From an uncultured Sphingomonas sp. (GTDB taxonomy: Bacteria; Pseudomonadota; Alphaproteobacteria; Sphingomonadales; Sphingomonadaceae), in NCBI GenBank assembly GCA_946886645.1, contig CAMPIY010000021.1:1-13445 (forward strand): a stretch of 13,445 nucleotides of DNA, read 5' to 3'. The notes below the pieces were generated by a model. The model saw only the letters and a program-made list of their open reading frames with translations, ran no database searches and had not been told where the DNA came from. This document shows positions 1-6,683 of this stretch, piece after piece. Position numbers and translations under genes: made by a program. Positions within the stretch are counted from its first letter, which is position 1; each line of letters opens with the position of its first letter.

Positions 1-164
1 GCGACCGAGCCGGTGTCCCAGCTGGCATAGGTTTTGATCGCGACCAGGAACAACGCCATCGTGATGCTGGCCAGAGCCGCGCGGCTGGTCAGCTGGGCGC
101 GCTCGCCGCCGGCATGGCCGTGGTGGTGGCTGTGCCCATGATGGTGATGGTGCGCGCCGCTCAT
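1..164 (-). CDS. Cation diffusion facilitator (CDF) transporter, N-terminal part only
   Basis: The visible 54 codons start with a histidine-rich tail (ten His between residues 5 and 17) and run into the first membrane helix of a CDF family divalent-metal/proton antiporter (reading S-R-A-A-L-A-S-I-T-M-A-L, then K-T-Y-A-S-W-D-T-G-S-V). The family moves Zn2+, Fe2+ or similar ions out of the cytoplasm; the His-rich tail fits metal binding, but the metal cannot be told from this fragment. The rest of the protein, including the metal-site Asp/His residues, lies beyond base 1. The ATG at 164-162 overlaps the TGA stop of pdxH (ATGA), so translation is probably coupled and this is the last visible gene of the operon. 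The alternative, an unrelated His-rich membrane protein, is less likely given the helix 1 pattern. Confidence 0.85.
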   Translation of the reverse strand, partial: MSGAHHHHHGHSHHHGHAGGERAQLTSRAALASITMALFLVAIKTYASWDTGSV

Positions 165-739
165 GGGTAGAGGAGCCCTTCGCTCCAGCCATCGCTCTGC
201 CGGACGAACAGACGCCGCTCGTGAAGCCGATGCGGCCGGTCGGTCCAATATTCGATGCGTTCGGGGGTGACGCGGAAGCCGGTCCAGCGGTCGGGACGCG
301 GGACGTCACGACCCTCGAAGCGGCGCTTCACCTCTTCGTAGCGCTGTTCAAAGGTCGCGCGATCGGATAGCGGCCGCGACTGGTCGGAGGCATGGGCGCC
401 AAGCTGTGAATCGCGGCTGCGGGTAGCGAAATAGGCGTCCGCCTCGGCGGGACTCACCTCCGAAACCGGCCCTTCGATCCGGACTTGCCGCCGCAGCGAC
501 TTCCAATGGAACAGCAGCGCAGCATTGGAATCGGCTTCCAGTTCACCGCCCTTCCGGCTGTCGGCATTGGTGTAGAAGGTGAAGCCCTGTGGACCGTGAT
601 CCTTGAGCAGGACCATTCTGACGGAGGGACGCCCATCGGGAGTCGCTGTCGCAAGCGCCATCGCGTCGGGATCGTTGGGTTCGCTCGCCTTGGCTTCGGC
701 GAACCAACTGTCGAACAGGGCGAGAGGATCGTCGGCCAT
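161..739 (-). CDS. pdxH: Pyridoxamine 5'-phosphate oxidase
   Basis: This is the FMN-dependent enzyme that oxidises pyridoxine/pyridoxamine 5'-phosphate to pyridoxal 5'-phosphate (PLP), in the cytoplasm. The 192-residue product has the family landmarks in order: R-M-V-L-L-K, F-Y-T-N-x-x-S-R-K-G, A-L-L-F-H-W, R-Q-V-R-I-E-G, Y-F-A-T-R-S-R-D-S-Q-L-G-A-H-A-S, and the C-terminal R-V-T-P-E-R-I-E-Y-W with R-P-H-R-L-H-E-R. Its length is near normal for the family (about 200). The ATG at 739 was chosen because the longer reading to 865 overlaps the upstream gene and adds 42 residues unlike the family. It lies 38 bases behind the preceding stop, so it is probably co-transcribed with it. No strong ribosome binding site is visible. 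A short GC hairpin (about 740-758: GGGC, AAAC loop, GCCC with a bulge) abuts the start codon. Confidence 0.95.
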   Translation of the reverse strand: MADDPLALFDSWFAEAKASEPNDPDAMALATATPDGRPSVRMVLLKDHGPQGFTFYTNADSRKGGELEADSNAALLFHWKSLRRQVRIEGPVSEVSPAEADAYFATRSRDSQLGAHASDQSRPLSDRATFEQRYEEVKRRFEGRDVPRPDRWTGFRVTPERIEYWTDRPHRLHERRLFVRQSDGWSEGLLYP

Positions 740-777
740 GCGGGGCGTTTGCCCGCTCGGGCGCCGCCTGTCGAGGC

Positions 778-1356
778 TTAGGCCGGCATCACGGTGAAGT
801 ACCACGCGTAGAAGGCGATCCAGAGGACGAGAAGCAGCGAGAGGCGCTGACGCACCGTCATCCATCGCTCAAGGAGCCGCGAAATTCCTCCGACGAACAA
901 GGCGATGGCAAGGAATCGGGGCAGGCGAAGGAGCGGTGAAAGGACCAGGAAGAGCGCACCGCCCTGCTTTGCCGCTTCCAACCCGAACAGCTTGAACGGA
1001 ATGCCACTGAAGGAACCCGCCAACACCGCGTCGAACCCCTCGGCGTAACGGCGGGCCGCTTCGGCTATCAAGGCGGAGTCGATGCCCGGCAGGGCCGCCA
1101 TAGCAGTTGCGGCACCGGTCGGATCATGGCCAGCCCAGAAGAGAACGGCGACTGCGCCGACGACCGAAGCCAGCGCCGCAACGAGGGCCGCGAGCAGCGC
1201 CGCCTTCGTCCCACTCCGGACCGCGATCCAACTAATCGGAACGTCGGCGACAATGAAGAATATGGCCGCCTCCGCAGCCGACCATCCGGCGACGATCCAC
1301 AACGGAAGGGTCAGGCCGAGCGTGCGGATGAAGAGCAGCAGCGCCGCGATGGTCAT
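778..1356 (-). CDS. Small multi-pass membrane protein, distant VTT/YqaA (DedA-like) resemblance
   Basis: The 192-residue product is strongly hydrophobic, with about five membrane segments near residues 3-23, 27-46, 51-75, 133-160 and 171-189. The middle part has a re-entrant-loop look: A-G-S-F-S-G-I-P-F-K-L-F-G-L-E-A at 113-128, followed by R-L-P-R-F at 144-148. That resembles the G-x-P-x-K-x-F...R-G-x-R-F pattern of YqaA/VTT proteins, a superfamily that includes DedA members linked to undecaprenyl-phosphate or phospholipid movement across the membrane. The ATG at 1356 overlaps the stop of the CdsA-type gene (ATGA), which rules out the longer reading to 1461. Its place as fourth gene of a lipid-synthesis cassette supports a role in moving or handling the lipid made there, but that is inference. 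The family call is tentative; it could be an uncharacterised membrane family. Confidence 0.75.
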   Translation of the reverse strand: MTIAALLLFIRTLGLTLPLWIVAGWSAAEAAIFFIVADVPISWIAVRSGTKAALLAALVAALASVVGAVAVLFWAGHDPTGAATAMAALPGIDSALIAEAARRYAEGFDAVLAGSFSGIPFKLFGLEAAKQGGALFLVLSPLLRLPRFLAIALFVGGISRLLERWMTVRQRLSLLLVLWIAFYAWYFTVMPA

Positions 1357-2294
1357 CGGGAGAAGAAATAATTGGTCAGGTGGAAGAAGAGCGGCGCGGC
1401 GAAGGTCACCGAATCCATCCGGTCGAGCGCGCCACCATGTCCCTGGATCATCGCGCCCCAATCCTTGGCGCCGAGCGACCGTTTCACGGCCGACAGCACC
1501 AGCCCGCCGAGCGCCCCCGCCACCACGATGGCAAAGGCCATACCCGCCGCCTCAAGCGGGCTGAACGGTGTAATCCACCATAGCGCCGACCCGACTCCGG
1601 TCGCGGCCAGCCCGCCGACAATCAGCCCTTCCCAGGTTTTCGACGGGCTGACGTTGGGTGCCATTTTGTGCCGCCCGAACAGCTTGCCGGCGACATATTG
1701 GAGGACGTCGCTCATCTGAACGACCGTCACCAGGAAGAAGAGCAGCTGGACCGGCGGCACTCCGCCAAGGTCGAGCATCAACAGCGCTGGCGCATGGCTG
1801 ATGCAGAAGACCGCCAGCATCAGGCCCCACTGGATCTTGGCGACGCGCTGCAGATAGTCGGCGGTGACGCCCTTCAGCATCGAGAGAACCGGCAGCGACA
1901 GAAAGGCATAGACCGGGATGGCGATGGTCAGCATCGTCACCCAATCGATCCACACCAGCCAATATTGTAGCGGCAGGAAGATGTAGAAGGCCGCCGCCAT
2001 CGCCGCATGGTCGCTGGGATGGGTCGGCGTGAGCGAATAGAATTCGCGTAGGCAATAAAAGCTGACCGCGACGAACAGAACCAACGTCACGGCTTTCCCG
2101 AACAGGAAGGCGACCGCGAAGATCGCGACCATCACCCACCACGCCTTGATCCGGGCGTTAAGGTTGGCGACGGTTTCGCGCCCCGCTTCGCTCGTCACGC
2201 GGCGCGCCACGGCCCAGCCGACCAGCGACGCCACGACCAGCAGCGCGACTACGCCGCTGATCAGATAATGCATGGTTCCGAAGTTCGCCGTCAT
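1353..2294 (-). CDS. CdsA-type phosphatidate cytidylyltransferase (probable YnbB-like paralog)
   Basis: This is a 313-residue, roughly eight-helix membrane protein. Its C-terminal third matches the CTP_transf_1 signature: S-P-S-K-T-W-E-G at 216-223, then S-A-V-K-R-x4-K-D-W-G (268-280) and G-H-G-G-A-L-D-R-M-D (285-294), with the acidic metal ligands in place. The family makes CDP-diacylglycerol from phosphatidic acid and CTP. The ATG at 2294 overlaps the TGA of the acyltransferase gene (ATGA), and its own stop overlaps the next gene. The gene sits with an acyltransferase and a CDP-alcohol phosphatidyltransferase, not with the genes dxr, uppS and frr that usually accompany housekeeping cdsA. 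It is therefore likely a paralog supplying CDP-lipid to the neighbouring transferase, as in the E. coli ynbAB arrangement. The activity call is firm; the paralog status is inference. Confidence 0.92.
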   Translation of the reverse strand: MTANFGTMHYLISGVVALLVVASLVGWAVARRVTSEAGRETVANLNARIKAWWVMVAIFAVAFLFGKAVTLVLFVAVSFYCLREFYSLTPTHPSDHAAMAAAFYIFLPLQYWLVWIDWVTMLTIAIPVYAFLSLPVLSMLKGVTADYLQRVAKIQWGLMLAVFCISHAPALLMLDLGGVPPVQLLFFLVTVVQMSDVLQYVAGKLFGRHKMAPNVSPSKTWEGLIVGGLAATGVGSALWWITPFSPLEAAGMAFAIVVAGALGGLVLSAVKRSLGAKDWGAMIQGHGGALDRMDSVTFAAPLFFHLTNYFFSR

Positions 2295-2881
2295 GCCAGG
2301 GCCACCACTGCTTCGCGCGCTCGATTGAGGAAATCCGGCTTGGCCTCACCCTCTGCCAGGTGCATCGGCGCGCCGAACCGGGCGATGCAGCTCAGGGGCA
2401 CCGGGACCAGGCTGCCCTTCGGGAGGGCGCGGCGGAGGTTGTCGAGGAAGACGGGCACCAGCTCGACCTCCGGAAATGCCTTGGCGAGATGATGGAGGCC
2501 GGGCTTGAACGCCGATGGCAATTCGCCCGTCCCACGCGTCCCCTCGGGGAAGAGGATCAGGCTGTCACCCGCCGCCAGCGCGGCCTTGAGCGGCTCCAGC
2601 GGATCGCTCGATCTTGTTTGCCGGTCGATCAGGACGGCATTGAGGACTTTGAGCGCGATATGCCGTTGGATGCGGCCCTTGCCCCAATAGTCGGCCGCCG
2701 CGACCGGACGTACACGACGGCGAAGCTCTGGCGGCATCGCGGCCCAGACCAGGATCGTGTCGAGATGGCTCGAATGGTTGGCGAAATAGATGCGCTGCTT
2801 CTCGCTGGGGCCGCAGCCGATCCAAACGCCCTGGCCGCCCACCACCAGCCGCGTCGCCGCTACGATCAGCGTTCCGATCAA
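2291..2881 (-). CDS. PlsC-type 1-acyl-sn-glycerol-3-phosphate (lysophospholipid) acyltransferase, TTG start
   Basis: The 196-residue product has the PlsC acyltransferase motifs: N-H-S-S-H-L-D at 35-41 (the catalytic H-x4-D, H36 and D41) and F-P-E-G-T-R at 111-116 (substrate phosphate binding). Enzymes of this family move an acyl chain from acyl-ACP or acyl-CoA to the sn-2 position of lysophosphatidic acid or a similar lysolipid. There is no in-frame ATG at a sensible place. The TTG at 2881-2879 overlaps the TGA of the upstream gene (TTGA), the same 4-base junction used at the next two gene borders, so I take it as the start. It is shorter than typical PlsC (about 240), with a single hydrophobic stretch at residues 1-14. 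The cassette context suggests it makes phosphatidic acid, or a special acylated intermediate, for the adjacent cytidylyltransferase. Confidence 0.9.
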   Translation of the reverse strand: MIGTLIVAATRLVVGGQGVWIGCGPSEKQRIYFANHSSHLDTILVWAAMPPELRRRVRPVAAADYWGKGRIQRHIALKVLNAVLIDRQTRSSDPLEPLKAALAAGDSLILFPEGTRGTGELPSAFKPGLHHLAKAFPEVELVPVFLDNLRRALPKGSLVPVPLSCIARFGAPMHLAEGEAKPDFLNRAREAVVALA

Positions 2882-3492
2882 GCGCGCAAGGCTTTCGACA
2901 GGCGCATCAATCGAAGAACGATGGTCAGTGCCGTGCCCGCGGCGATCGCACCCAGCGCGACCTGTAAACCGCCGAACCAGATCGTCGCCACCAGGCAGCC
3001 GATCGTCAGCGCGGCCATGCGATGCGGCTTGGCCATCGGCCCGCCGAAGTCCTGCGGCCGGCCGAGCGTCCCGCCGAGCAGCCGGACATAAGCGCAAATC
3101 GCCGCGAGAAGCGCGCAAAGCCAACCAAGCCACGGCAATTCCGCCGCATAGCCGGCCGCGATCAGGAACAGGCTGTCCTCGATCCGGTCGGGGAATTCGT
3201 TCCAGATGGCGCCGGTCGGCCCGCCGCGCCCTCCTTCAACCGCGACCATCCCGTCGAGCATGTTGGCGAGCAATCTCAGCTGGATGGCAATGGCCGCGGC
3301 GACGAACAGGATCGGGCGGGTGGGAGCGTCGATCATCGCCCAGGCGCCCAGAGCCGATATGACGATACCAAGGAAGCTGACCTGATTGGCGCTAAGCCCG
3401 GTCGCGAGCACGGCGCGCGAGGCCGCCGCCGCCCATCCGGTCGAGCGCGACTTCAGCGGCCGCCGGTTTGTCTTGTCGCCTTGGCTGTCCAT
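2878..3492 (-). CDS. CDP-alcohol phosphatidyltransferase family protein with variant active-site motif (YnbA-like)
   Basis: The 204-residue membrane protein aligns position by position with the CDP-OH-P signature D-x2-D-G-x2-A-R-x8-G-x3-D-x3-D, but with changes. The positions read N77-x2-D80-G81-x2-A84-V85-x8-G94-x3-N98-x3-D102. Two of the four Asp are Asn and the Arg is Val. From memory, E. coli YnbA and relatives also carry N-x2-D-G and N-E-x2-D, so this is probably that subgroup and not a dead enzyme. The family swaps CMP on a CDP-alcohol for an acceptor alcohol at the inner membrane; the acceptor here is unknown. The ATG at 3492 has a good ribosome binding site (AAGGGGG just upstream) and is the first gene of the operon. 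The reading extending to 4581 is an antisense shadow of dnaJ. A pseudo-enzyme remains possible. Confidence 0.88.
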   Translation of the reverse strand: MDSQGDKTNRRPLKSRSTGWAAAASRAVLATGLSANQVSFLGIVISALGAWAMIDAPTRPILFVAAAIAIQLRLLANMLDGMVAVEGGRGGPTGAIWNEFPDRIEDSLFLIAAGYAAELPWLGWLCALLAAICAYVRLLGGTLGRPQDFGGPMAKPHRMAALTIGCLVATIWFGGLQVALGAIAAGTALTIVLRLMRLSKALRA

Positions 3493-3600
3493 ATCCCCCT
3501 TGCGCTTGATGGCATGGCGCCCGCCCGCTGCAAAGAGGCGTTTGAGAGCTTGACGGACGCGCGGGCGATCCCGAAACGGGGCGGCGGATAAAGGACAGGC
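3493..3600. promoter_or_regulatory. Divergent intergenic region between lipid cassette and dnaJ-like operon
   Basis: These 108 bases separate two divergent operons and must hold both promoters unless transcription starts further inside. I can point to the ribosome binding sites on each side: AAGGGGG next to the minus-strand ATG at 3492, and AAAGGA at about 3590-3595 before the plus-strand ATG at 3601. A TTGACG lies at about 3550-3555, but no matching -10 box follows it, and no clear heat-shock-type promoter was recognised. The exact promoters are unresolved. Confidence 0.4.
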
Positions 3601-4551
3601 ATGGATCTCTACCAGCAGTTGGGCGTCAAGCGCGGGGCGAGCGATGCCGAGATCAAGAAGGCGTATCGCAGCCTGGCCAAGCAACTGCATCCCGACCGCA
3701 ACAAGGATAATCCCAAGGCCGCCGAGCGCTTCGCCAAGGTGACTCAGGCCTATGACCTCTTGTCCGACAAGGACAAGCGCGCCCGCTACGACCGCGGCGA
3801 GATCGACGAGGACGGCAACCCGCGCATGCCCTTTGGCGGAGGATTCGGCGGGGGCGGCGCGGGGCCAAGGCCCGGCGGTAGCGGCGGCGGGTTCGAAGGT
3901 TTCCCCGGTGGTTTCCAGGCCGACGCGGCGGACTTGTCCGACCTGTTCGAAGGCCTGTTCGGAGCGACGGGGGCGAGGCGCGGCAGCACCGGCGGCGGTT
4001 TCGGCGGCTTCAATCGCTCCCGTCCGCCGCAGAAAGGCGCGGACATCGCTTATCGGCTGAAGGTGCCGTTCGTCGATGCCGCGACCCTGAAGGAGCAGCG
4101 GGTCACATTGAACGGTGGCAGGACCATTGACCTCAAACTGCCCAAGGGTGTCGAAGACGGGGCCAGGATCCGCCTGGCTGGTCAGGGACAGGAAGGCCCG
4201 GGCGGCCGGGGCGACGCGATCGTGACGATCGAAATCGCCAATCATTCTTTTTACGTGCGCGAAGGAAAGAATATTCGCCTTACGCTGCCAGTGACCCTCA
4301 AAGAGGCGGTGCTCGGCGCTAAGGTGAAGGTGCCTACGCCGGAAGGACCGGTGATGCTGACCGTTCCCAAGGGGTCGAGTTCGGGCAAGATATTGCGCCT
4401 GAAGGGGCGAGGCTTCACCGCCAAGGATGGGTCGCGCGGCGACCAGCTGGTCCAGCTTGCGGTCGACCTTCCGGCGGGCGACGAGGCGCTCCAGCAATTC
4501 GCCGAGGGCTGGGGCGGCGGCGGAAACCCAAGGGCGTCGCTTGGGGTTTGA
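3601..4551 (+). CDS. DnaJ/CbpA-type J-domain co-chaperone without zinc finger
   Basis: The 316-residue product has an N-terminal J domain (about 1-67) with the H-P-D triad at residues 30-32, which stimulates DnaK ATPase. A long Gly/Phe-rich linker follows (about 78-150), then the two beta-sandwich substrate-binding domains typical of DnaJ C-terminal regions. It contains [20 protein letters not shown] and later a second V-P-K-G-x3-G-K-x-L-R-L-K-G-R-G. The four C-x-x-C-x-G-x-G zinc repeats of classical DnaJ are absent, so it is a type II (CbpA-like) J protein and not the main dnaJ. The ATG at 3601 follows AAAGGA at proper spacing. It leads an operon with yihY, fabI and an acylphosphatase gene. 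A general cytoplasmic folding role is expected; a client specific to this operon is not indicated by the sequence. Confidence 0.92.
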   Translation: MDLYQQLGVKRGASDAEIKKAYRSLAKQLHPDRNKDNPKAAERFAKVTQAYDLLSDKDKRARYDRGEIDEDGNPRMPFGGGFGGGGAGPRPGGSGGGFEGFPGGFQADAADLSDLFEGLFGATGARRGSTGGGFGGFNRSRPPQKGADIAYRLKVPFVDAATLKEQRVTLNGGRTIDLKLPKGVEDGARIRLAGQGQEGPGGRGDAIVTIEIANHSFYVREGKNIRLTLPVTLKEAVLGAKVKVPTPEGPVMLTVPKGSSSGKILRLKGRGFTAKDGSRGDQLVQLAVDLPAGDEALQQFAEGWGGGGNPRASLGV

Positions 4552-4560
4552 TCCGGCCGG

Positions 4561-5595
4561 ATGAAGGAACTCCATCCTCAATCGCCCGAGGAACGGCGCA
4601 AGCGGCTAGCAAGGCTGCGAGCCCGCTTCGGCAAGGCGGCGATCGAGCGAGCGAAGCGCGAAATCCGGCCGCTGATCGTCGCCAAGCGTGTCGCGATCGG
4701 CGTTTACGACGACGGCTTCATCCATGCCGGCAACCTCGCCTATCTGGCGCTGCTGGCGATCTTCCCCTTCCTGATCCTTGCCGCGGCGGTTGCCCGGCTG
4801 TTCGGACGGACCGAGGATACGGCGCTGACGGTCGCGACGGTCCTCGGCAGGCTTCCGCCAGCGGTACGAGATGCGCTCGCGGGGCCGATCGACGAGGTCC
4901 TGCAGGGTCGATCCGGCGCCTTGCTCTGGTTCGGGGCGATCGTTGGATTGTGGACCGCCGCCAGCTTCATCGAGACCATCCGCGACATCCTGCGCCGGGC
5001 CTATGGCGTCAAATATTCGGCGAGCTTCTGGCAATATCGGCTCGCCGCGATGGCAATCATCCTGGGAGCCGTAGTCCTGCTGTTCATTGCGTTTGGCGTA
5101 ACGGTCCTGCTGACCTCGGTGCACCAATTCGTAATCGCCCAGCTGCCTTTCTCGGAAGGGCTGGCGCACCAACTCGGCCTCTACCGTATCTTTCCCGCCA
5201 TCACCCTGTTCCTGACCTTTTACGTCATCTTCCTTGCGCTGACACCAGCCCGTTATCGCACAATCGAATGCCGCAAATGGCCGGGAGCCTTCGTGGCGAC
5301 CATCTGGTGGCTGGTGACGGTCGAGCTGTTGCCGCGCGTCATCGGCCTGTTCGGCGGCTATGAACTGACCTACGGCAGCCTGGCCGGCGTGATGGTCGCG
5401 CTGATTTTCTTCTTCGTCATCGGCCTTGGCGTGGTCGCGGGGGCGGAGCTCAACGCCGCTCTGGTCGAGCCGGGCGGAAAGGCGCTAAGGGGCGAGCATT
5501 ACGAGGGGCCGTTCGAGGCCGAGCTTCCGGTCGAGGAACCGGCCCCCGACGAGAAACTGGTGCGCGCCGAGGTGCGCAAGAAAAAGGGGAAATAG
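4561..5595 (+). CDS. YihY/BrkB family inner-membrane protein
   Basis: The 344-residue protein has a basic N-terminal tail (1-45) and about six membrane helices near 58-81, 119-138, 160-187, 208-228, 240-262 and 272-295. It ends in a charged, lysine-rich C-terminal tail (from about 305, ending K-K-K-G-K). The signature is that of the YihY/virulence factor BrkB family: D-G-x-x-x-x-A-G-x-L-A-Y near 51-61, W-x-A-A-S-F-I-E-T-I around 131-140, Y-G-S-L-A-G-V-M-V-A-L at 271-281 and G-A-E-L-N-A at 294-299. The old annotation as ribonuclease BN is wrong for this family; its true function is not settled, with a transporter or envelope role proposed. It starts 9 bases after the dnaJ-like stop and ends 3 bases before fabI, so it is clearly operonic. 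Confidence 0.92.
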   Translation: MKELHPQSPEERRKRLARLRARFGKAAIERAKREIRPLIVAKRVAIGVYDDGFIHAGNLAYLALLAIFPFLILAAAVARLFGRTEDTALTVATVLGRLPPAVRDALAGPIDEVLQGRSGALLWFGAIVGLWTAASFIETIRDILRRAYGVKYSASFWQYRLAAMAIILGAVVLLFIAFGVTVLLTSVHQFVIAQLPFSEGLAHQLGLYRIFPAITLFLTFYVIFLALTPARYRTIECRKWPGAFVATIWWLVTVELLPRVIGLFGGYELTYGSLAGVMVALIFFFVIGLGVVAGAELNAALVEPGGKALRGEHYEGPFEAELPVEEPAPDEKLVRAEVRKKKGK

Positions 5596-5598
5596 CCG

Positions 5599-6402
5599 AT
5601 GGGCGGCATCATGGCGGGCAAGCGCGGGCTGATCATGGGCCTGGCCAACGACCGGTCGCTGGCCTGGGGCATCGCCAAGCTGCTTCACGAGCAGGGAGCG
5701 GAGCTTGCCTTCAGCTACCAGGGCGAAGCGCTGGAGAAGCGCGTTCGCCCGCTGGCGGCGGAGCTTGGCAGCGATTTGCTGGTGGACTGCGACGTGTCCA
5801 ACATGGAGGCGCTCGACAAGACGTTCGAGGAGCTGGGCAAGCGCTGGGACGGGCTCGACTTCGTCGTCCATGCGATCGGCTTTTCCGACAAGAACGAGCT
5901 TCGCGGCGGCTATGTCGACACCAGCCTCGACAATTTCCTGATGACCATGAACATCTCGGTCTACAGCTTTTGCGCGGTGGCGCAGCGGGCGCGGCGGATG
6001 ATGAAGCCGGGCGGGTCGCTGCTGACGCTGAGCTATTATGGGGCGGAAAAAGTCATCCCCCACTATAATGTGATGGGCGTGGCCAAGGCCGCGCTGGAAA
6101 CCAGCGTCAAATATCTCGCCGCCGACCTCGGCCCCGAAGGCATCCGCGTCAACGCGATCAGCGCAGGGCCGATCAAGACGCTGGCCGCCAGCGGCATCGG
6201 CGACTTCCGCTACATCATGAAGTGGAACGAATATAATTCGCCCTTGAGGCGCAACGTCACGATCGAGGATGTCGGCGGGGCGGGGCTGTATTTGTGCTCG
6301 GACCTGGCAAGCGGTGTCACCGGAGAGATTCATCATGTCGATGCGGGCTATAACGTCGTCGGCATGAAGGCAGAGGATGCGCCGGACATATCGGTGGTCT
6401 GA
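5599..6402 (+). CDS. fabI: Enoyl-[acyl-carrier-protein] reductase (NADH)
   Basis: This enzyme catalyses the last reduction of each fatty-acid elongation cycle, trans-2-enoyl-ACP to acyl-ACP. The 267-residue product keeps the FabI form of the short-chain dehydrogenase fold: an N-terminal G-L-A-N-D-R-S-L-A-W-G nucleotide loop, C-D-V at 64-66, and the Y-x6-K catalytic pair as Y156 and K163 with Y146 nearby. Positions equivalent to the known triclosan contacts (G94, M159, F203) are the usual residues, so a sensitive-type enzyme is expected. The ATG at 5599 lies behind AAGGGGA at good distance; an internal ATG four codons later (5611) is the alternative start. It follows yihY by 3 bases, and its TGA shares a base with the next ATG (TGATG). 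Confidence 0.97.
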   Translation: MGGIMAGKRGLIMGLANDRSLAWGIAKLLHEQGAELAFSYQGEALEKRVRPLAAELGSDLLVDCDVSNMEALDKTFEELGKRWDGLDFVVHAIGFSDKNELRGGYVDTSLDNFLMTMNISVYSFCAVAQRARRMMKPGGSLLTLSYYGAEKVIPHYNVMGVAKAALETSVKYLAADLGPEGIRVNAISAGPIKTLAASGIGDFRYIMKWNEYNSPLRRNVTIEDVGGAGLYLCSDLASGVTGEIHHVDAGYNVVGMKAEDAPDISVV

Positions 6403-6674
6403 TGTCGACTGCGCGGCGCGTCACCGTGGCTGGCCGTGTGCAGGGCGTCTTCTTCCGTGCGTGGACGAAGGAGCAGGCCGATGCGCTGGGCATCGCCGGC
6501 TGGGTGCGCAACTGCGCCGACGGAAGCGTCGAAGCGCTGGTCGCCGGAGAACCTGACGTGGTTGGCGCGATGGTCGAACGGATGCGCCGCGGACCGCCTG
6601 CGGCCGAGGTCAAGCAGTTGACGGACGAGCCGAGCGGCGAATCGCCCGGCGAGGGCTTTGCCATTCGGTATTGA
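6402..6674 (+). CDS. acyP: Acylphosphatase
   Basis: The 90-residue product is the normal length for an acylphosphatase, a small cytoplasmic ferredoxin-like alpha/beta enzyme that hydrolyses carboxyl-phosphate anhydrides such as acetyl or acyl phosphates. Both signatures are present: G-R-V-Q-G-V-F-F-R at 11-19 with the catalytic R19, and G-W-V-R-N-C-A-D-G-S-V-E-A-L at 33-46 with the catalytic N37. The ATG shares its A with the fabI TGA, so it is translationally coupled to fabI and is the last gene of the operon. A link to fatty-acid metabolism through acyl-phosphate turnover is suggested by this coupling but is inference. Confidence 0.95.
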   Translation: MSTARRVTVAGRVQGVFFRAWTKEQADALGIAGWVRNCADGSVEALVAGEPDVVGAMVERMRRGPPAAEVKQLTDEPSGESPGEGFAIRY

Positions 6675-6683
6675 TCGCACCGG

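Noticed and set aside
740..865. Longer N-terminus for pdxH
   Set aside because: The extra 42 residues overlap the preceding gene and do not look like PdxH.
3786..4046. Proline-rich minus-strand frame
   Set aside because: It is the complement of the Gly/Phe-rich linker of the J protein, which accounts for its composition.
3493..4581. Open frame on the minus strand extending the phosphatidyltransferase to 567 residues
   Set aside because: It runs antisense through dnaJ, is composed like a GC-rich shadow and lacks family sequence; the ATG at 3492 has a good ribosome binding site.
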